Shown here one piece after another: positions 53,831 through 62,858 of a DNA stretch of 64,000 bases. Position numbers and translations under genes: made by a program. Under the pieces are notes generated by a model. It was not told the DNA's origin, did not search any database, and was given only the letters and a program-made list of their open reading frames with translations. Numbering within the stretch: position 1 is the first letter of the stretch; every line of letters starts with the position of its first letter. This DNA comes from Halorussus sp. MSC15.2 (GTDB lineage: Archaea; Halobacteriota; Halobacteria; Halobacteriales; Haladaptataceae), in the NCBI RefSeq assembly GCF_010747475.1, contig NZ_VSLZ01000003.1, positions 62,001-126,000 of the forward strand, given 5' to 3'.

Positions 53831-55360
53831 TCAAATTTCGTCCTTCCGACGAACCGTCCCGCCGCTCAACCCCTCCCACTCGACCGCGAACCCGAGTTCC
53901 GACAGCGAGGCGCTCGCGTCCTCGATACCGTGCTCGGCCAGTAACCCCTCGACCTCCGACAAGGCCATTCCGGCCTCGATTTCCTCGCGGAGGTCGGCGA
54001 GTACCGCGGGCCGGACGAGCGTCCGACCCACGCGCTCGTGGTCGGGGAACGACTTGTCCACGATGGCGTCCTCGCTGACGCCGTACTCCTCGGCGAGGGT
54101 CTCCAGCGAGACGACGTCGGCGTCCGGGACGAGTTCGGCCGGGAGGGCCGCCGCGCTCTCGGCCGCGAGGTCGCGCTCGTAGCGCCGCAGGGCGTCGCGC
54201 ACGTCCTTGAGCCGAATCGTTCCGGTGTAGGGAATCGCGCGGTGGTCGCGGGCCGCTATCTCCTCGCCGACGCCCAGACTCTCGTCCACCGCGACGAGCA
54301 GTTCCACGTCCTCGACGGTTTCGAGTTGCGAGAGTTTCTTCTCGACGTACTCGGGCGTCCAGAACCCCATAATCTCGAAGAAGACGCGGAAGTCGCTGTG
54401 CTGGTAATCGAACGCGAAGTCGGGAATCATCACTCGCGCGCCGGTTTCGAGGGGTTCCGGTTCGCGGGTGAGTTTCCAGTCCGAGTCGAGCGACTCGAAC
54501 CGAGCGGCGAAGTCGGCCTCGACGCCGCTGTCGAAGGTCACGTCCGCGACGGGTTCGGTGCCCGGCACGCGCACCGGGTCGTCGTCGGACAGCGAGAGGG
54601 TGCGCTCGGTGCCGTAGTCGTCGATGGTCGCCGAGAGCGTCCACGCGTCGGCTTTGGCGACGGTCCGGAGGAGGCGCGCGAACCGCGTGCCGTACCGCCG
54701 GGTCGAGCGGAAGAGGGCGTCGGGACCGGTGACGACGACTTCGCGGTCCGAGAGGGCTTTCTCGTCCCCCTCGGTCTTCCGAATCTCGTACATCAGGCGC
54801 AGGCGCTTGACCGCGGAGACGAGCGCCTTCGGGTCGGACGTGCGGACCCGCAACTCTGTCGCGTCGAAGAGGGCGGTTTGGGCCAGCGACAGGTTGTACT
54901 GGGCGAGGAGTTCGTCGGGACCCCACCTCGCGTCGAAGGTGGCGAGGACCTGTCGTTCGTCGAGGTCCGCGTACAGCGAGTCCGCGACCGCTTTCGGGTC
55001 GGCACCGAGACGGTCCCCCGCGCGCCGGAGGGCGTCGTCTCGGTCCGCCTCGGAGACGACGCCGACCTGTTCGGCCGCCTCGAAGGCGACACGGCGGGCG
55101 CGCTCCGGTTCGACCGCAGACCGGGTCTCGAAGGTCGCCTCGCGGTCGAGGAGTTTGGCGAACCCCCTGACGAGTTTGAAGTGGTCCGCCTCGGGTTCGA
55201 GGTCCGAGAGGGCGGCGTCGAGTTCCTCGCGGGGCCGACCGGTGTGGCCCTGATACGTGCCGAGGACCCGCGCGGCCAGCGGCCGGTGTTCCCGGCGCGC
55301 GAACACCGGCCGGTAGCCCCCGCCCGCTCTGGAGACGCGAAGCAGGTCCTTGGTGAGCAT
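53831..55360 (-). CDS. DUF790 nuclease (Bax1-type partner of XPB)
   Basis: 509 residues from ATG 55360 (MLTKDLLRVSRAGGGYRPVF). The DUF790 layout is present: N-terminal helical domain (HFKLVRGFAKLLDREATFE, QYNLSLAQTALFDATEL), then nuclease-like PDFAFDYQHSDFRVFFEIMG and LLVAVDESLGVGEEIA. Bax1 of other archaea is an XPB-binding, structure-specific endonuclease. The XPB-like helicase gene lies 550 bases away in the same orientation, with one plus-strand lipoprotein gene between. Confidence 0.88.
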   Translation of the reverse strand: MLTKDLLRVSRAGGGYRPVFARREHRPLAARVLGTYQGHTGRPREELDAALSDLEPEADHFKLVRGFAKLLDREATFETRSAVEPERARRVAFEAAEQVGVVSEADRDDALRRAGDRLGADPKAVADSLYADLDERQVLATFDARWGPDELLAQYNLSLAQTALFDATELRVRTSDPKALVSAVKRLRLMYEIRKTEGDEKALSDREVVVTGPDALFRSTRRYGTRFARLLRTVAKADAWTLSATIDDYGTERTLSLSDDDPVRVPGTEPVADVTFDSGVEADFAARFESLDSDWKLTREPEPLETGARVMIPDFAFDYQHSDFRVFFEIMGFWTPEYVEKKLSQLETVEDVELLVAVDESLGVGEEIAARDHRAIPYTGTIRLKDVRDALRRYERDLAAESAAALPAELVPDADVVSLETLAEEYGVSEDAIVDKSFPDHERVGRTLVRPAVLADLREEIEAGMALSEVEGLLAEHGIEDASASLSELGFAVEWEGLSGGTVRRKDEI

Positions 55361-55437
55361 GGGCGTAGGTCGGGGTGGCGCGTACAAAAACGGTCGGAAG
55401 ACAGAAGACTCATTCCGCTGGACTGGGACCCCCAGAT

Positions 55438-55866
55438 ATGCGTAGACGTGACATACTTCGGAACTGTGCGGCCCTCGGAGCGACGGCGAGTGTCGGGGTA
55501 CTTGCGGGGTGTGCGGGCGGCGGTGGGGACTCTGAGTCGGGACAGTCGGCGGCCCTCTCCAAGGAGTCGTTCGACTTCCGGGAAGGCGAATCCGGCAACC
55601 TCGTCGTCTCGGTGACGCTGAAGAACGCGGGGGAGGTCGAAGGGACGGGCAACCTCTACGTGACCGTGACCGCCGCCGAGCGGACCGACGGAAACCAGTC
55701 GGACGGGAACCAGTCGGACGGCGGCGACGACGGCACGGTGGCGTCCCGAGAGTCGATGGAAGTGACCGTCCCGGCGGGCGAGACGAAGACCGTCGAACTG
55801 GCGTTCGGTATCTCCTACGAGCAGTTCTCCCGTGAGGGGTCCATCAACGTGGACTTCCGCCCCTGA
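55438..55866 (+). CDS. Tat-type small lipoprotein
   Basis: 142 residues from ATG 55438 (MRRRDILRNCAALGATASVG); the ATG at 55375 is less likely. Lipobox VLAGC gives a mature Cys followed by Gly/Ser/Gln linker. The rest is a beta-rich domain (FREGESGNLVVSVTLKNAGE, ETKTVELAFGISYEQF) similar to CARDB or FxLYD-like extracellular modules, interrupted by an Asn/Asp/Gly repeat. Function unknown. It lies between the Bax1 and XPB genes on the other strand. Confidence 0.8.
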   Translation: MRRRDILRNCAALGATASVGVLAGCAGGGGDSESGQSAALSKESFDFREGESGNLVVSVTLKNAGEVEGTGNLYVTVTAAERTDGNQSDGNQSDGGDDGTVASRESMEVTVPAGETKTVELAFGISYEQFSREGSINVDFRP

Positions 55867-55907
55867 GAATCGCGCGGGAAGGCCGGACGAGAGCGTCGCG
55901 CGTCAGA

Positions 55908-57251
55908 TTACCGCCTGCGCTCGGCCACCCGCTCCTCGGCGGTCTCGGCGCTGACGACCTCGTAGAGCAGGGCGGGGCGTCCGTCTTCCTTCGGTCGGAG
56001 GATGCGCCCGAGGCGCTGGGTGAACTCGCGTTCGCTCCCGCTCCCCGAGAGCAGGACCGCGACGTTGGCGTCGGGCACGTCCACGCCCTCGTCCAGCACG
56101 TTCGAGGTGACGACCCGCGAGTAGTCGCCCTCGCGGAACCGGTCCAGAATTTCGCGGCGCTCGGCCGCGCCGGTCTGGTGTGTCACGGCCGGGAGCAGGA
56201 ACCGCTCCGAGAGGCGGTAGACGAGGTCGTTGTGCGCCGTGAAGACGATGACGCGGTCGTCGCGGTGGTCGGCGAGGACGGATTCGAGGGTCTCGACCTT
56301 CGCGTCGCTGTTCATCATCACCTCGCGGGCGCGCTGCTTGGCGAGCAGGGCCTCGCGGGCCTCCGGGTCCGACCCGGAGCGCTTGACCAGTTCCTGATAG
56401 TCGCTCCCGCTCTGCATCCGGATGTCCGACCGGGCGAGGTAGTTCGTGAACACCTCGTTGGCGTCCTCGTAGCGTTCTCGCTCCTCGTCGGTCAACTCGA
56501 CCTCGATGCGCTTGACGTCGTAGGGCGCGAGGTGGTCGCCCGCGAGTTCCTCGGGGTCGATGGCGTACACCTTTCCGCCCACGAGGTCGGCGACCACCTC
56601 GTGCGCGCCGTCCGGTCGCTCGAACGTCGCGGTCAGGCCCATCCGGGCGGGCGCGGCGAGCAGTCGGGCGATGTCTCTATACCCCTCGCCGCCGAGGTGG
56701 TGAACCTCGTCGAAGACCGCGAGACCGAACCGGTCACCGAGTTCGTCGGCCCGGAGGTACGCCGAGTCGTAGGTCGAGACGGTGAGCGCTTCGACGTTCT
56801 GCTCGCCGCCGCCTAACTGCCCGACCGGGACGCCGAACTCCGATTCGAGTTCGCGCCGCCACTGCTCCAGCAGGTCGATGGTGGGGACGACCACGAGCGT
56901 CGCTGTCTGCAACTGCTCGATGGCCTTCAGGCCGATGACGGTCTTCCCGCTCCCGGTCGGGAGTTCCAGCACTCCACGCCGTCCGGCGTCCTCCCACGCG
57001 GAGAGCGCGTCGCGTTGGTACTCGCGGAGTTCGTAGGTCGAAGCCACGTCGGGGAGGTCCGGCGCGTCGAGGACCGAATCGTCGTAGCTCAGGCCTCGTT
57101 CGTCCAGCGCGTCGCGCAGGGCGGCGTACCGGAACCCGGGCGCTCGGCGCGTCTTGGACCGGGCGTCGGTCTCGGTGAACGGCACGTCGAGGTCGGCGTC
57201 GCTCTCGACCCGAATCGTCCCGTTCTCGAAGGTGAGGGTCGCGTCGGCCAC
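55908..57251 (-). CDS. XPB/Rad25-type DNA helicase
   Basis: 447 residues with GTG start at 57251 (VADATLTFENG); TATA-like TTTATG lies 30-35 bases upstream, supporting it. Helicase motifs: YELREYQRDALSAW (Q-like), PTGSGKTVIG (Walker A), VFDEVHHLGG (DEVH), GLTATFERPDG (III), VIVFTAHNDLVYRL and TSNVLDEGVDVPDANV (V), QRLGRILRP (VI). The N-terminal damage-recognition-like region and RED-type motif are consistent with archaeal XPB. With Bax1 it forms a known helicase-nuclease pair. Confidence 0.9.
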   Translation of the reverse strand: MADATLTFENGTIRVESDADLDVPFTETDARSKTRRAPGFRYAALRDALDERGLSYDDSVLDAPDLPDVASTYELREYQRDALSAWEDAGRRGVLELPTGSGKTVIGLKAIEQLQTATLVVVPTIDLLEQWRRELESEFGVPVGQLGGGEQNVEALTVSTYDSAYLRADELGDRFGLAVFDEVHHLGGEGYRDIARLLAAPARMGLTATFERPDGAHEVVADLVGGKVYAIDPEELAGDHLAPYDVKRIEVELTDEERERYEDANEVFTNYLARSDIRMQSGSDYQELVKRSGSDPEAREALLAKQRAREVMMNSDAKVETLESVLADHRDDRVIVFTAHNDLVYRLSERFLLPAVTHQTGAAERREILDRFREGDYSRVVTSNVLDEGVDVPDANVAVLLSGSGSEREFTQRLGRILRPKEDGRPALLYEVVSAETAEERVAERRR

Positions 57252-57280
57252 GGCTTGGTGGTCTCTCGGTGCCCGCGGGA

Positions 57281-57286
57281 CATAAA
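57281..57286 (-). promoter_or_regulatory. TATA candidate of the XPB gene
   Basis: Minus strand TTTATG, 30-35 bases before the GTG at 57251. It decides in favour of the GTG start over any longer frame. Confidence 0.4.
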
Positions 57287-57468
57287 CGGCTTGCCGTGGT
57301 CCGGCGGTCACTCGGATACGCGCGTCAGGGCACCCGCCCGCGGCGGGTTCAGACGCTCGCGGTGGTTCGATAACTACTCGCGGGCGGCGAGGTTCTCCGG
57401 AACGGAATCGCCTCCGACGGACGGGCACGTAGATTAAGTTCCCGGACGGCCTTACTCCGACAGTTACC

Positions 57469-57918
57469 ATGGCGGACATAGACCAGCGTGAGGCGGCGCG
57501 ACTCGTCGACCGCATCATCGAGGAGGTCGCGGCGTGGCCTCACGTCAACACCGAGGAACACCGCTTCGAGGGCCGGGAGTTCACGCTCGGTCCGCGCGAG
57601 GTGGGTCACGTCCACCGGTGGGGTATCGTAGACGTGCCCTTCATCGAACGCCTGCGCGAGGCGCTCGTGGACGAGGGCAAGACCGGCGAGCATCACGTCG
57701 TCCCGGAGTCGGGGTGGACCACCCACTACGTCGAGAACGAGGACGACGTGGAGCGGTGCGTATGGCTGTTCCGCCTGTCGTACCTGTATCACGTCGATAC
57801 CCTGAAGAAGACGCCCGCGGGAGCAGAGCGATTCGAGGAGATAGACGTGGCGGAGGAACTGGAGGAGTTGGGGGCTAGCGACGAGGTGCGGGAGGCGTTC
57901 GAGCGGCGCGGGTCATGA
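57469..57918 (+). CDS. DUF5519 (luciferase-domain-like) protein
   Basis: 149 residues. The features HRFEGREFTLGPREVGHVHR, HVVPESGWTTHYVENEDDVE and WLFRLSYLYHVDTLKK resemble DUF5519, a family with a helical hairpin and a beta sheet, found in archaea and bacteria and labelled luciferase domain-containing by similarity only. A TATA-like GATTAAG lies ~30-37 bases upstream. No catalytic function is known. Confidence 0.72.
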   Translation: MADIDQREAARLVDRIIEEVAAWPHVNTEEHRFEGREFTLGPREVGHVHRWGIVDVPFIERLREALVDEGKTGEHHVVPESGWTTHYVENEDDVERCVWLFRLSYLYHVDTLKKTPAGAERFEEIDVAEELEELGASDEVREAFERRGS

Positions 57919-58025
57919 AATCCTGAGGATTCACGCTCGGTTGGTCGCGGATACTACCAGACGTATCGGAGCCGCGGCCGCGTTCGGCCTGACGACCGAA
58001 TAGTCCCAGCGAGAAGCGATAAGAG

Positions 58026-58565
58026 TCAGTCTCGTTGCGAAAAGTACAGCAGGATGGTCAGTACGGACGCGACGATACCTAACAAGACGTCCGTACGCTT
58101 TATGAGCGGCCAAATACCGACGCTTCGTGAAGACTTCGAGTCGGAGGTCATACTGGTCGTTTCGGCTATTCTTGCACCTTTCCCCGTCTTTGTCATTGTT
58201 TCTTCCGTGGCGGTTCGAGTACGGACGTGGATTATTTTGGTGACTTTCCGTTCAGTAGGACCCGGGCCGTAGTTGATTACTTTCAACGTCACCGCGTACG
58301 TTCCAGGTTCCGTGAACGTGTACGATACCGACTCCCCTCTGCGCTCCCATCCGCCATCCGGTTGGTCGCCCGGTTTTCCCGCCATGTTCCACAGATACGC
58401 ATTTTGGCCGGAATATTCGGCCTCGAAGACTATCGGTTGCTGTGGAGTAGGCCGTTCCGGTCGGTAATCGAAACTCGCGCGAGCGGAATTAGCCCAGACG
58501 AATAGAGACATAAACGCTACCGCAACGAACAACACTAATACCATCCGTTTCCGGTCGTCCCGCAT
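58026..58565 (-). CDS. Exported PKD-like single-domain protein with C-terminal anchor
   Basis: 179 residues. A signal/anchor (MVLVLFVAVAFMSLFVWANS) precedes a PKD-type domain (QPIVFEAEYSGQNAYLWNMA, SVSYTFTEPGTYAVTLKVIN). A Thr/Ser linker leads to a C-terminal helix (GIVASVLTILLYF). GC content is lower than in neighbours, hinting at an accessory origin. A CGCTTAAC-type TATA sits ~36-44 bases upstream. Confidence 0.75.
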   Translation of the reverse strand: MRDDRKRMVLVLFVAVAFMSLFVWANSARASFDYRPERPTPQQPIVFEAEYSGQNAYLWNMAGKPGDQPDGGWERRGESVSYTFTEPGTYAVTLKVINYGPGPTERKVTKIIHVRTRTATEETMTKTGKGARIAETTSMTSDSKSSRSVGIWPLIKRTDVLLGIVASVLTILLYFSQRD

Positions 58566-58743
58566 CCTTTACCAACTCGGTTATGATGGTTGATGACTAA
58601 AGTGTTAAGCGTCTGGGGTACCACCTCCGTGTCCTCATCCACGGAAATATATAGGAATCTGAGTTGACAAAATCACCTGCGTGAGTTCATGGTAGTGAAC
58701 AGTGGGCACGAGGTTCCTCCCGATTCATGGCTATTTCTGAATC

Positions 58744-58751
58744 CTTAAACG
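58744..58751 (+). promoter_or_regulatory. TATA element of grpE
   Basis: CTTAAACG begins 30 bases before the grpE ATG; the identical octamer precedes dnaK. Confidence 0.5.
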
Positions 58752-58773
58752 CGCCCAACCGTTTGTACCGCAT

Positions 58774-59400
58774 ATGACCGACGAGGAAGCTACCGAGCAG
58801 GTGCGGGAGGAAGCCGAGACGGAGGAGACCGACAGCGACCGAGAGGACCCCCTCGGCCCGGAGAGCACCAGACTCGTCGCCGAAGTCGCGACCGAGGACG
58901 CGCAACTCGCCACCGACCTCGAAGACCACCTCGCAGAACTCGAGACCGCCCGCGAAGACGCCGAGGAGCGGGCCGACGACTTCGAGTCCAAACTCAAGCG
59001 CAAGCAGGCCGACTTCCAGAACTACAAGAAGCGCGCGAAGAAGCGCCAAGAGCAGATGAAAGACCGCGCGACGGAGGACCTCGTGGAGAACATGCTCGAC
59101 GTGCGCGACAACCTGAAGCGCGCCGTCGAGTCCGACCACGAGGACGTCGAGAGCCTGAAGGAGGGCGTTCGAATGACCCTCAAGGAGTTGGACCGCGTGT
59201 TCGAGGACGAAGACGTCGAGGAGATAGCGCCCGAACCCGGCGCGGAGACCGACCCCCAGCGCCACGAAGTGATGATGCAGGTCGAGAGCGACCACCCGGA
59301 AGGAACCGTCGCGGACGTGTATCAACCCGGCTACGAGATGGCCGGGAAGGTCCTCCGGACCGCACAGGTCACCGTCAGCGACGGCAGCAGCGGGGAGTGA
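58774..59400 (+). CDS. grpE: GrpE nucleotide-exchange factor
   Basis: 208 residues. A ~30-residue acidic disordered head precedes the long coiled-coil helix (LAELETAREDAEERADDFES, ADFQNYKKRAKKR) and the beta-wing ending HEVMMQVESDHPEGTVADVY with QPGYEMAGKVLRTAQVTVSD, the GrpE signature. It exchanges ADP on DnaK. Separated from dnaK by 173 bases with its own promoter-like element. Confidence 0.93.
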   Translation: MTDEEATEQVREEAETEETDSDREDPLGPESTRLVAEVATEDAQLATDLEDHLAELETAREDAEERADDFESKLKRKQADFQNYKKRAKKRQEQMKDRATEDLVENMLDVRDNLKRAVESDHEDVESLKEGVRMTLKELDRVFEDEDVEEIAPEPGAETDPQRHEVMMQVESDHPEGTVADVYQPGYEMAGKVLRTAQVTVSDGSSGE

Positions 59401-59539
59401 GTCCCAGATAGGTGGGCCGAATCAGGAGTAGAATTGCGGTCGGATATATAAGTATGTCATTCACGGGCACGGGCTGCCAGTAAAATCGCAAGACGGCAGT
59501 CGAATCGCCGAGACGGCCCGTACGCCGAGACTAGCAAGG

Positions 59540-59547
59540 CTTAAACG
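59540..59547 (+). promoter_or_regulatory. TATA element of dnaK
   Basis: CTTAAACG begins 34 bases before the dnaK ATG and is shared with grpE. A second AT-rich stretch, ATATATAAG, lies at about 59443. Confidence 0.5.
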
Positions 59548-59573
59548 GAAGAACCCGCAACGTATCGAACAAG

Positions 59574-61487
59574 ATGGCGAGCAACAAGATTCTGGGCATC
59601 GACCTCGGCACCACGAACAGCGCGTTCGCGGTCATGGAGGGCGGCGACCCGGAGATTATCGTCAACAGCGAGGGCGACCGCACCACGCCCTCGGTCGTCG
59701 CCTTCGACGACGGCGAGCGCCTCGTCGGGAAACCCGCCAAGAATCAGGCGGTCCAGAACCCCGAACGCACGATTCAGTCCATCAAGCGGCACATGGGCGA
59801 GGATGATTACACCGTCGAAATAGACGGGGAGGACTACACCCCCGAGCAGATTTCGGCGATGATTCTCCAGAAGATAAAGCGCGACGCTGAGGAGTACCTC
59901 GGCGACGATGTCGAGAAGGCGGTCATCACGGTCCCCGCCTACTTCAACGACAAGCAGCGCCAAGCGACCAAGGACGCCGGCGAAATCGCCGGGTTCGAGG
60001 TCGAGCGCATCGTCAACGAACCGACCGCCGCGTCGATGGCGTACGGACTGGACGACGAGTCCGACCAGACCGTCCTCGTCTACGACCTCGGGGGCGGCAC
60101 CTTCGACGTGTCCATCCTCGACCTCGGCGGCGGCGTCTACGAGGTCGTCGCCACCAACGGTGACAACGACCTCGGCGGCGACGACTGGGACGAGGCCATC
60201 ATCGACTACCTCGCCGACGAGTTCGAGAACGACCACGGCATCGACCTCCGCGAGGACCGACAGGCCCTCCAGCGCCTGAAGGACGCGGCCGAAGAGGCCA
60301 AAATCGAACTCTCCTCCCGGAAGGAGGCCGACATCAACCTCCCGTTCGTCACGGCGACCGACTCCGGTCCGGTCCACCTCGAAGACAGCATCACTCGCGC
60401 GAAGTTCGAGAGTCTGACCTCGGACCTCATCGAGCGCACCGTCGGCCCGACTGAGCAGGCGCTCGAAGACGCGGGCTACTCGAAGAGTGACATCGACGAA
60501 GTCATCCTCGTGGGCGGTTCGACCCGGATGCCGCAAGTCCAAGAGAAGGTCGAGGAGATGACCGGCCAAGAGCCGAAGAAGAACGTCAACCCCGACGAAG
60601 CCGTCGCGCTCGGCGCGGCGATTCAGGGCGGGGTCCTCTCGGGCGACGTGGACGACATCGTCCTGCTCGACGTCACACCCCTCTCGCTCGGTATCGAGGT
60701 CAAAGGCGGTCTCTTCGAGCGTCTCATCGACAAGAACACCACGATTCCGACCGAGGAGTCGAAGGTGTTCACCACGGCCGCGGACAACCAGACCTCCGTG
60801 CAGGTACGGGTCTTCCAAGGCGAGCGCGAAATCGCCGAGGAGAACGAACTGCTCGGCGAGTTCCAGTTGACGGGCATCCCGCCTGCCCCGGCCGGAACCC
60901 CACAAATCGAGGTCGGGTTCAACATCGACGAGAACGGTATCGTCAACGTCACGGCCGAGGACCAAGGCTCGGGTAACTCCGAGGAGATAACCATCGAGGG
61001 CGGTGCCGGTCTCTCCGACGAGCAAATCGAGCAGATGCAGGAAGAAGCCGAGAAGCACGAAGAGGAGGACCAGAAGCGCCGCGAGCGCATCGAGGCCCGC
61101 AACGAGGCCGAGAGCGCGGTCCAGCGCGCCGAGACGCTGCTGGACGAGAACGAGGAGAACGTCGACGACGACCTGAAGGCGGACATCGAAGCCGAAATCG
61201 AGAGCGTGCAGGAGGTCCTGGCGGACGAAGACGCGACGAAAGAGGACCTCGAAGACGCGACCGAGAGCCTGAGCGACGCGCTGCAGGAAATCGGGAAGCA
61301 GATGTACCAGCAAGAGGCCCAAGCCGGTGCCGGTGCGGGTCCCGGCGGCGCAGGCCCCGGCGGTGCGGCGGGTGCCGGACCCGGCGGCATGGGCGGTCAG
61401 GCCGGACCCGGCGGTGCGGGCGCTGGCGACGGCGAGGAGTACGTGGACGCCGACTTCGAAGACGTTCAAGAGGACGACGACGAGTAA
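59574..61487 (+). CDS. dnaK: Hsp70 chaperone DnaK
   Basis: 637 residues. ATPase motifs: [35 protein letters not shown], the hinge region [15 protein letters not shown] and [14 protein letters not shown]. The substrate domain includes [16 protein letters not shown] and [19 protein letters not shown] Gly/Ala-rich tail ends EDVQEDDDE. Haloarchaeal Hsp70 folds client proteins with GrpE and DnaJ. The usual length and all ATP-binding blocks are intact. Confidence 0.95.
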   Translation: MASNKILGIDLGTTNSAFAVMEGGDPEIIVNSEGDRTTPSVVAFDDGERLVGKPAKNQAVQNPERTIQSIKRHMGEDDYTVEIDGEDYTPEQISAMILQKIKRDAEEYLGDDVEKAVITVPAYFNDKQRQATKDAGEIAGFEVERIVNEPTAASMAYGLDDESDQTVLVYDLGGGTFDVSILDLGGGVYEVVATNGDNDLGGDDWDEAIIDYLADEFENDHGIDLREDRQALQRLKDAAEEAKIELSSRKEADINLPFVTATDSGPVHLEDSITRAKFESLTSDLIERTVGPTEQALEDAGYSKSDIDEVILVGGSTRMPQVQEKVEEMTGQEPKKNVNPDEAVALGAAIQGGVLSGDVDDIVLLDVTPLSLGIEVKGGLFERLIDKNTTIPTEESKVFTTAADNQTSVQVRVFQGEREIAEENELLGEFQLTGIPPAPAGTPQIEVGFNIDENGIVNVTAEDQGSGNSEEITIEGGAGLSDEQIEQMQEEAEKHEEEDQKRRERIEARNEAESAVQRAETLLDENEENVDDDLKADIEAEIESVQEVLADEDATKEDLEDATESLSDALQEIGKQMYQQEAQAGAGAGPGGAGPGGAAGAGPGGMGGQAGPGGAGAGDGEEYVDADFEDVQEDDDE

Positions 61488-61679
61488 GGCGAGCAGGAGC
61501 GACCGACGACGAGTCTCACTGCGACGATTGCGGACTTTCGTTTTCTCGCTTTCCAGTGTGGCCGCGACGACTCGGATGGTCGCCCTGTTATCGGTTCGTC
61601 TCGGCTCTACTCCGGGCCGCGTTCTCCGGTGCAGAGTGACGCTGCCGAACGTACGAAAAGAGCGTTCTGTATCGCGCGA

Positions 61680-61892
61680 TTACGGCTCGGCGGAGACCGA
61701 GTCGTAACACCAACTTCCGCAGATGGGTGCGGTACAGCCTTGCGTTCCCACGTCGGACTGCGTGGTGACGGAAGTGCCTTGCGCGGGCATGCAGTCGTCG
61801 GTACTGGCGTCAGTGGCGGAGACGCCGGCACTACCAGCAGTGACGAGACACAGTGCGAGTACGAGCGTGATAACGAGCCGTTTGACATTCAT
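61680..61892 (-). CDS. Small secreted Cys-containing protein
   Basis: 70 residues. Signal peptide MNVKRLVITLVLALCLVTAG then SAGVSA; the mature part would be ~44 residues with C34, C53, C58 and C62. No known family is recognised; a disulfide-bonded exported peptide fits. It lies ~190 bases after the convergent dnaK gene and in the same orientation as the Cys-rich gene just upstream. TATA-like GTAAATAAAC is ~17-26 bases upstream. Confidence 0.65.
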   Translation of the reverse strand: MNVKRLVITLVLALCLVTAGSAGVSATDASTDDCMPAQGTSVTTQSDVGTQGCTAPICGSWCYDSVSAEP

Positions 61893-62075
61893 TGTCTACC
61901 ACAAACTAGTTTATTTACCCAATATTGATAAATTTTATTCTCCCGAATCATGGACTGGCTCGGTCGAGCGGACAGACGCGAGGTTCGACCCAATGAGCGA
62001 CGCACCGCGATTCGCTCGCTTCGCGTCGAGTTCGTAGGAACCCGGTCCCCGAGTACTCTCGGGGACGACACCGTT

Positions 62076-62678
62076 CTAACAGCAGACGCAACAGAAGTGA
62101 CAGCCGTCGGGCTGACAGCACCCACAGCACGTCGTTCCGCTCGGACAGTCGTAGTGGTCGTCGGTCGTCGGGCCGTCGGTGTCGTTGACGGTGTAGAACC
62201 GCTCACCGCTTTCCGGGAACAGACCGACGTTCAGCACTTCCTCACCGTAATCGCGAACGAGCACGATTTCGGGCCGAACGGCGCCGTCGATTCGTCGGGC
62301 AGTGAACTTGACGCCGTCGAGGGTGTCGCCGGCGGTAGGGTCCTCTAGGTCCGCGAGGTCGAGGTCCGCGGCCGAGTGGCTGTCGAGGTACCCCTCGGCG
62401 GCGACTTCTGCCAGCAGGTCCTCGTGGTCGCGGAACGCGTCGCGGACTGCCTCCGGCGAGCGATACTGTGCGGTGACGGCGCGTTCTTGCATGCGGGAGA
62501 CGTCGGTCGATGGGTCTCTCTCGCTCGCGCTACCGAGACCGGAGAACCCGACGACCGAACCGACGGCAGCAAGAACACCGCCGACGACGCTTCGGCGGGA
62601 CGCCGAGGTTTCGGTCACGTTTCCGAACGTCGCACGTTCGAGCAGCGATTGCTTGCTCGGTGGAGTATCTGACGACAT
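62076..62678 (-). CDS. Tat-exported protein with an extremely Cys-rich C-terminus
   Basis: 200 residues from ATG 62678; the ATG at 62708 is less likely because the TATA-like ATAAATG complement lies at about 62705-62713. A twin-arginine motif (SASRRSVVGGVLAAVGSVVG) at 26-45 is followed by a helical region (RSPEAVRDAFRDHEDLLAEV) and a beta part (PEIVLVRDYGEEVLNVGLFP). The last 23 residues hold ten Cys: C178, 184, 185, 187, 188, 193, 196, 197, 199 and 200, the final two being the terminus. A metal site, heavily bridged domain or processed peptide (halocin-like) is possible; no known family matches. Confidence 0.75.
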   Translation of the reverse strand: MSSDTPPSKQSLLERATFGNVTETSASRRSVVGGVLAAVGSVVGFSGLGSASERDPSTDVSRMQERAVTAQYRSPEAVRDAFRDHEDLLAEVAAEGYLDSHSAADLDLADLEDPTAGDTLDGVKFTARRIDGAVRPEIVLVRDYGEEVLNVGLFPESGERFYTVNDTDGPTTDDHYDCPSGTTCCGCCQPDGCHFCCVCC

Positions 62679-62819
62679 TGCGCGATACTTGTTAACCCCC
62701 CCACTCATTTATGATATGTGCCTAATTGTTTGTAATATATTGTAATCGCGGTGGCGGTGGACACGCCGCCGACGGTGGTCTCGTCGCCGACCGACAGAGT
62801 CGCTGTCGGTCCAACCCGC

Positions 62820-62829
62820 GTTTTTAAAG
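62820..62829 (+). promoter_or_regulatory. TATA element of dnaJ
   Basis: GTTTTTAAAG lies 30-39 bases before the dnaJ ATG at 62859. Confidence 0.45.
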
Positions 62830-62858
62830 TGGGTCAGTCGCATATCAACGGATAACGA

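Noticed and set aside
59541-61469. 642-codon antisense frame over dnaK
   Set aside because: Mirror of the acidic GC-rich dnaK coding sequence; no independent signals.
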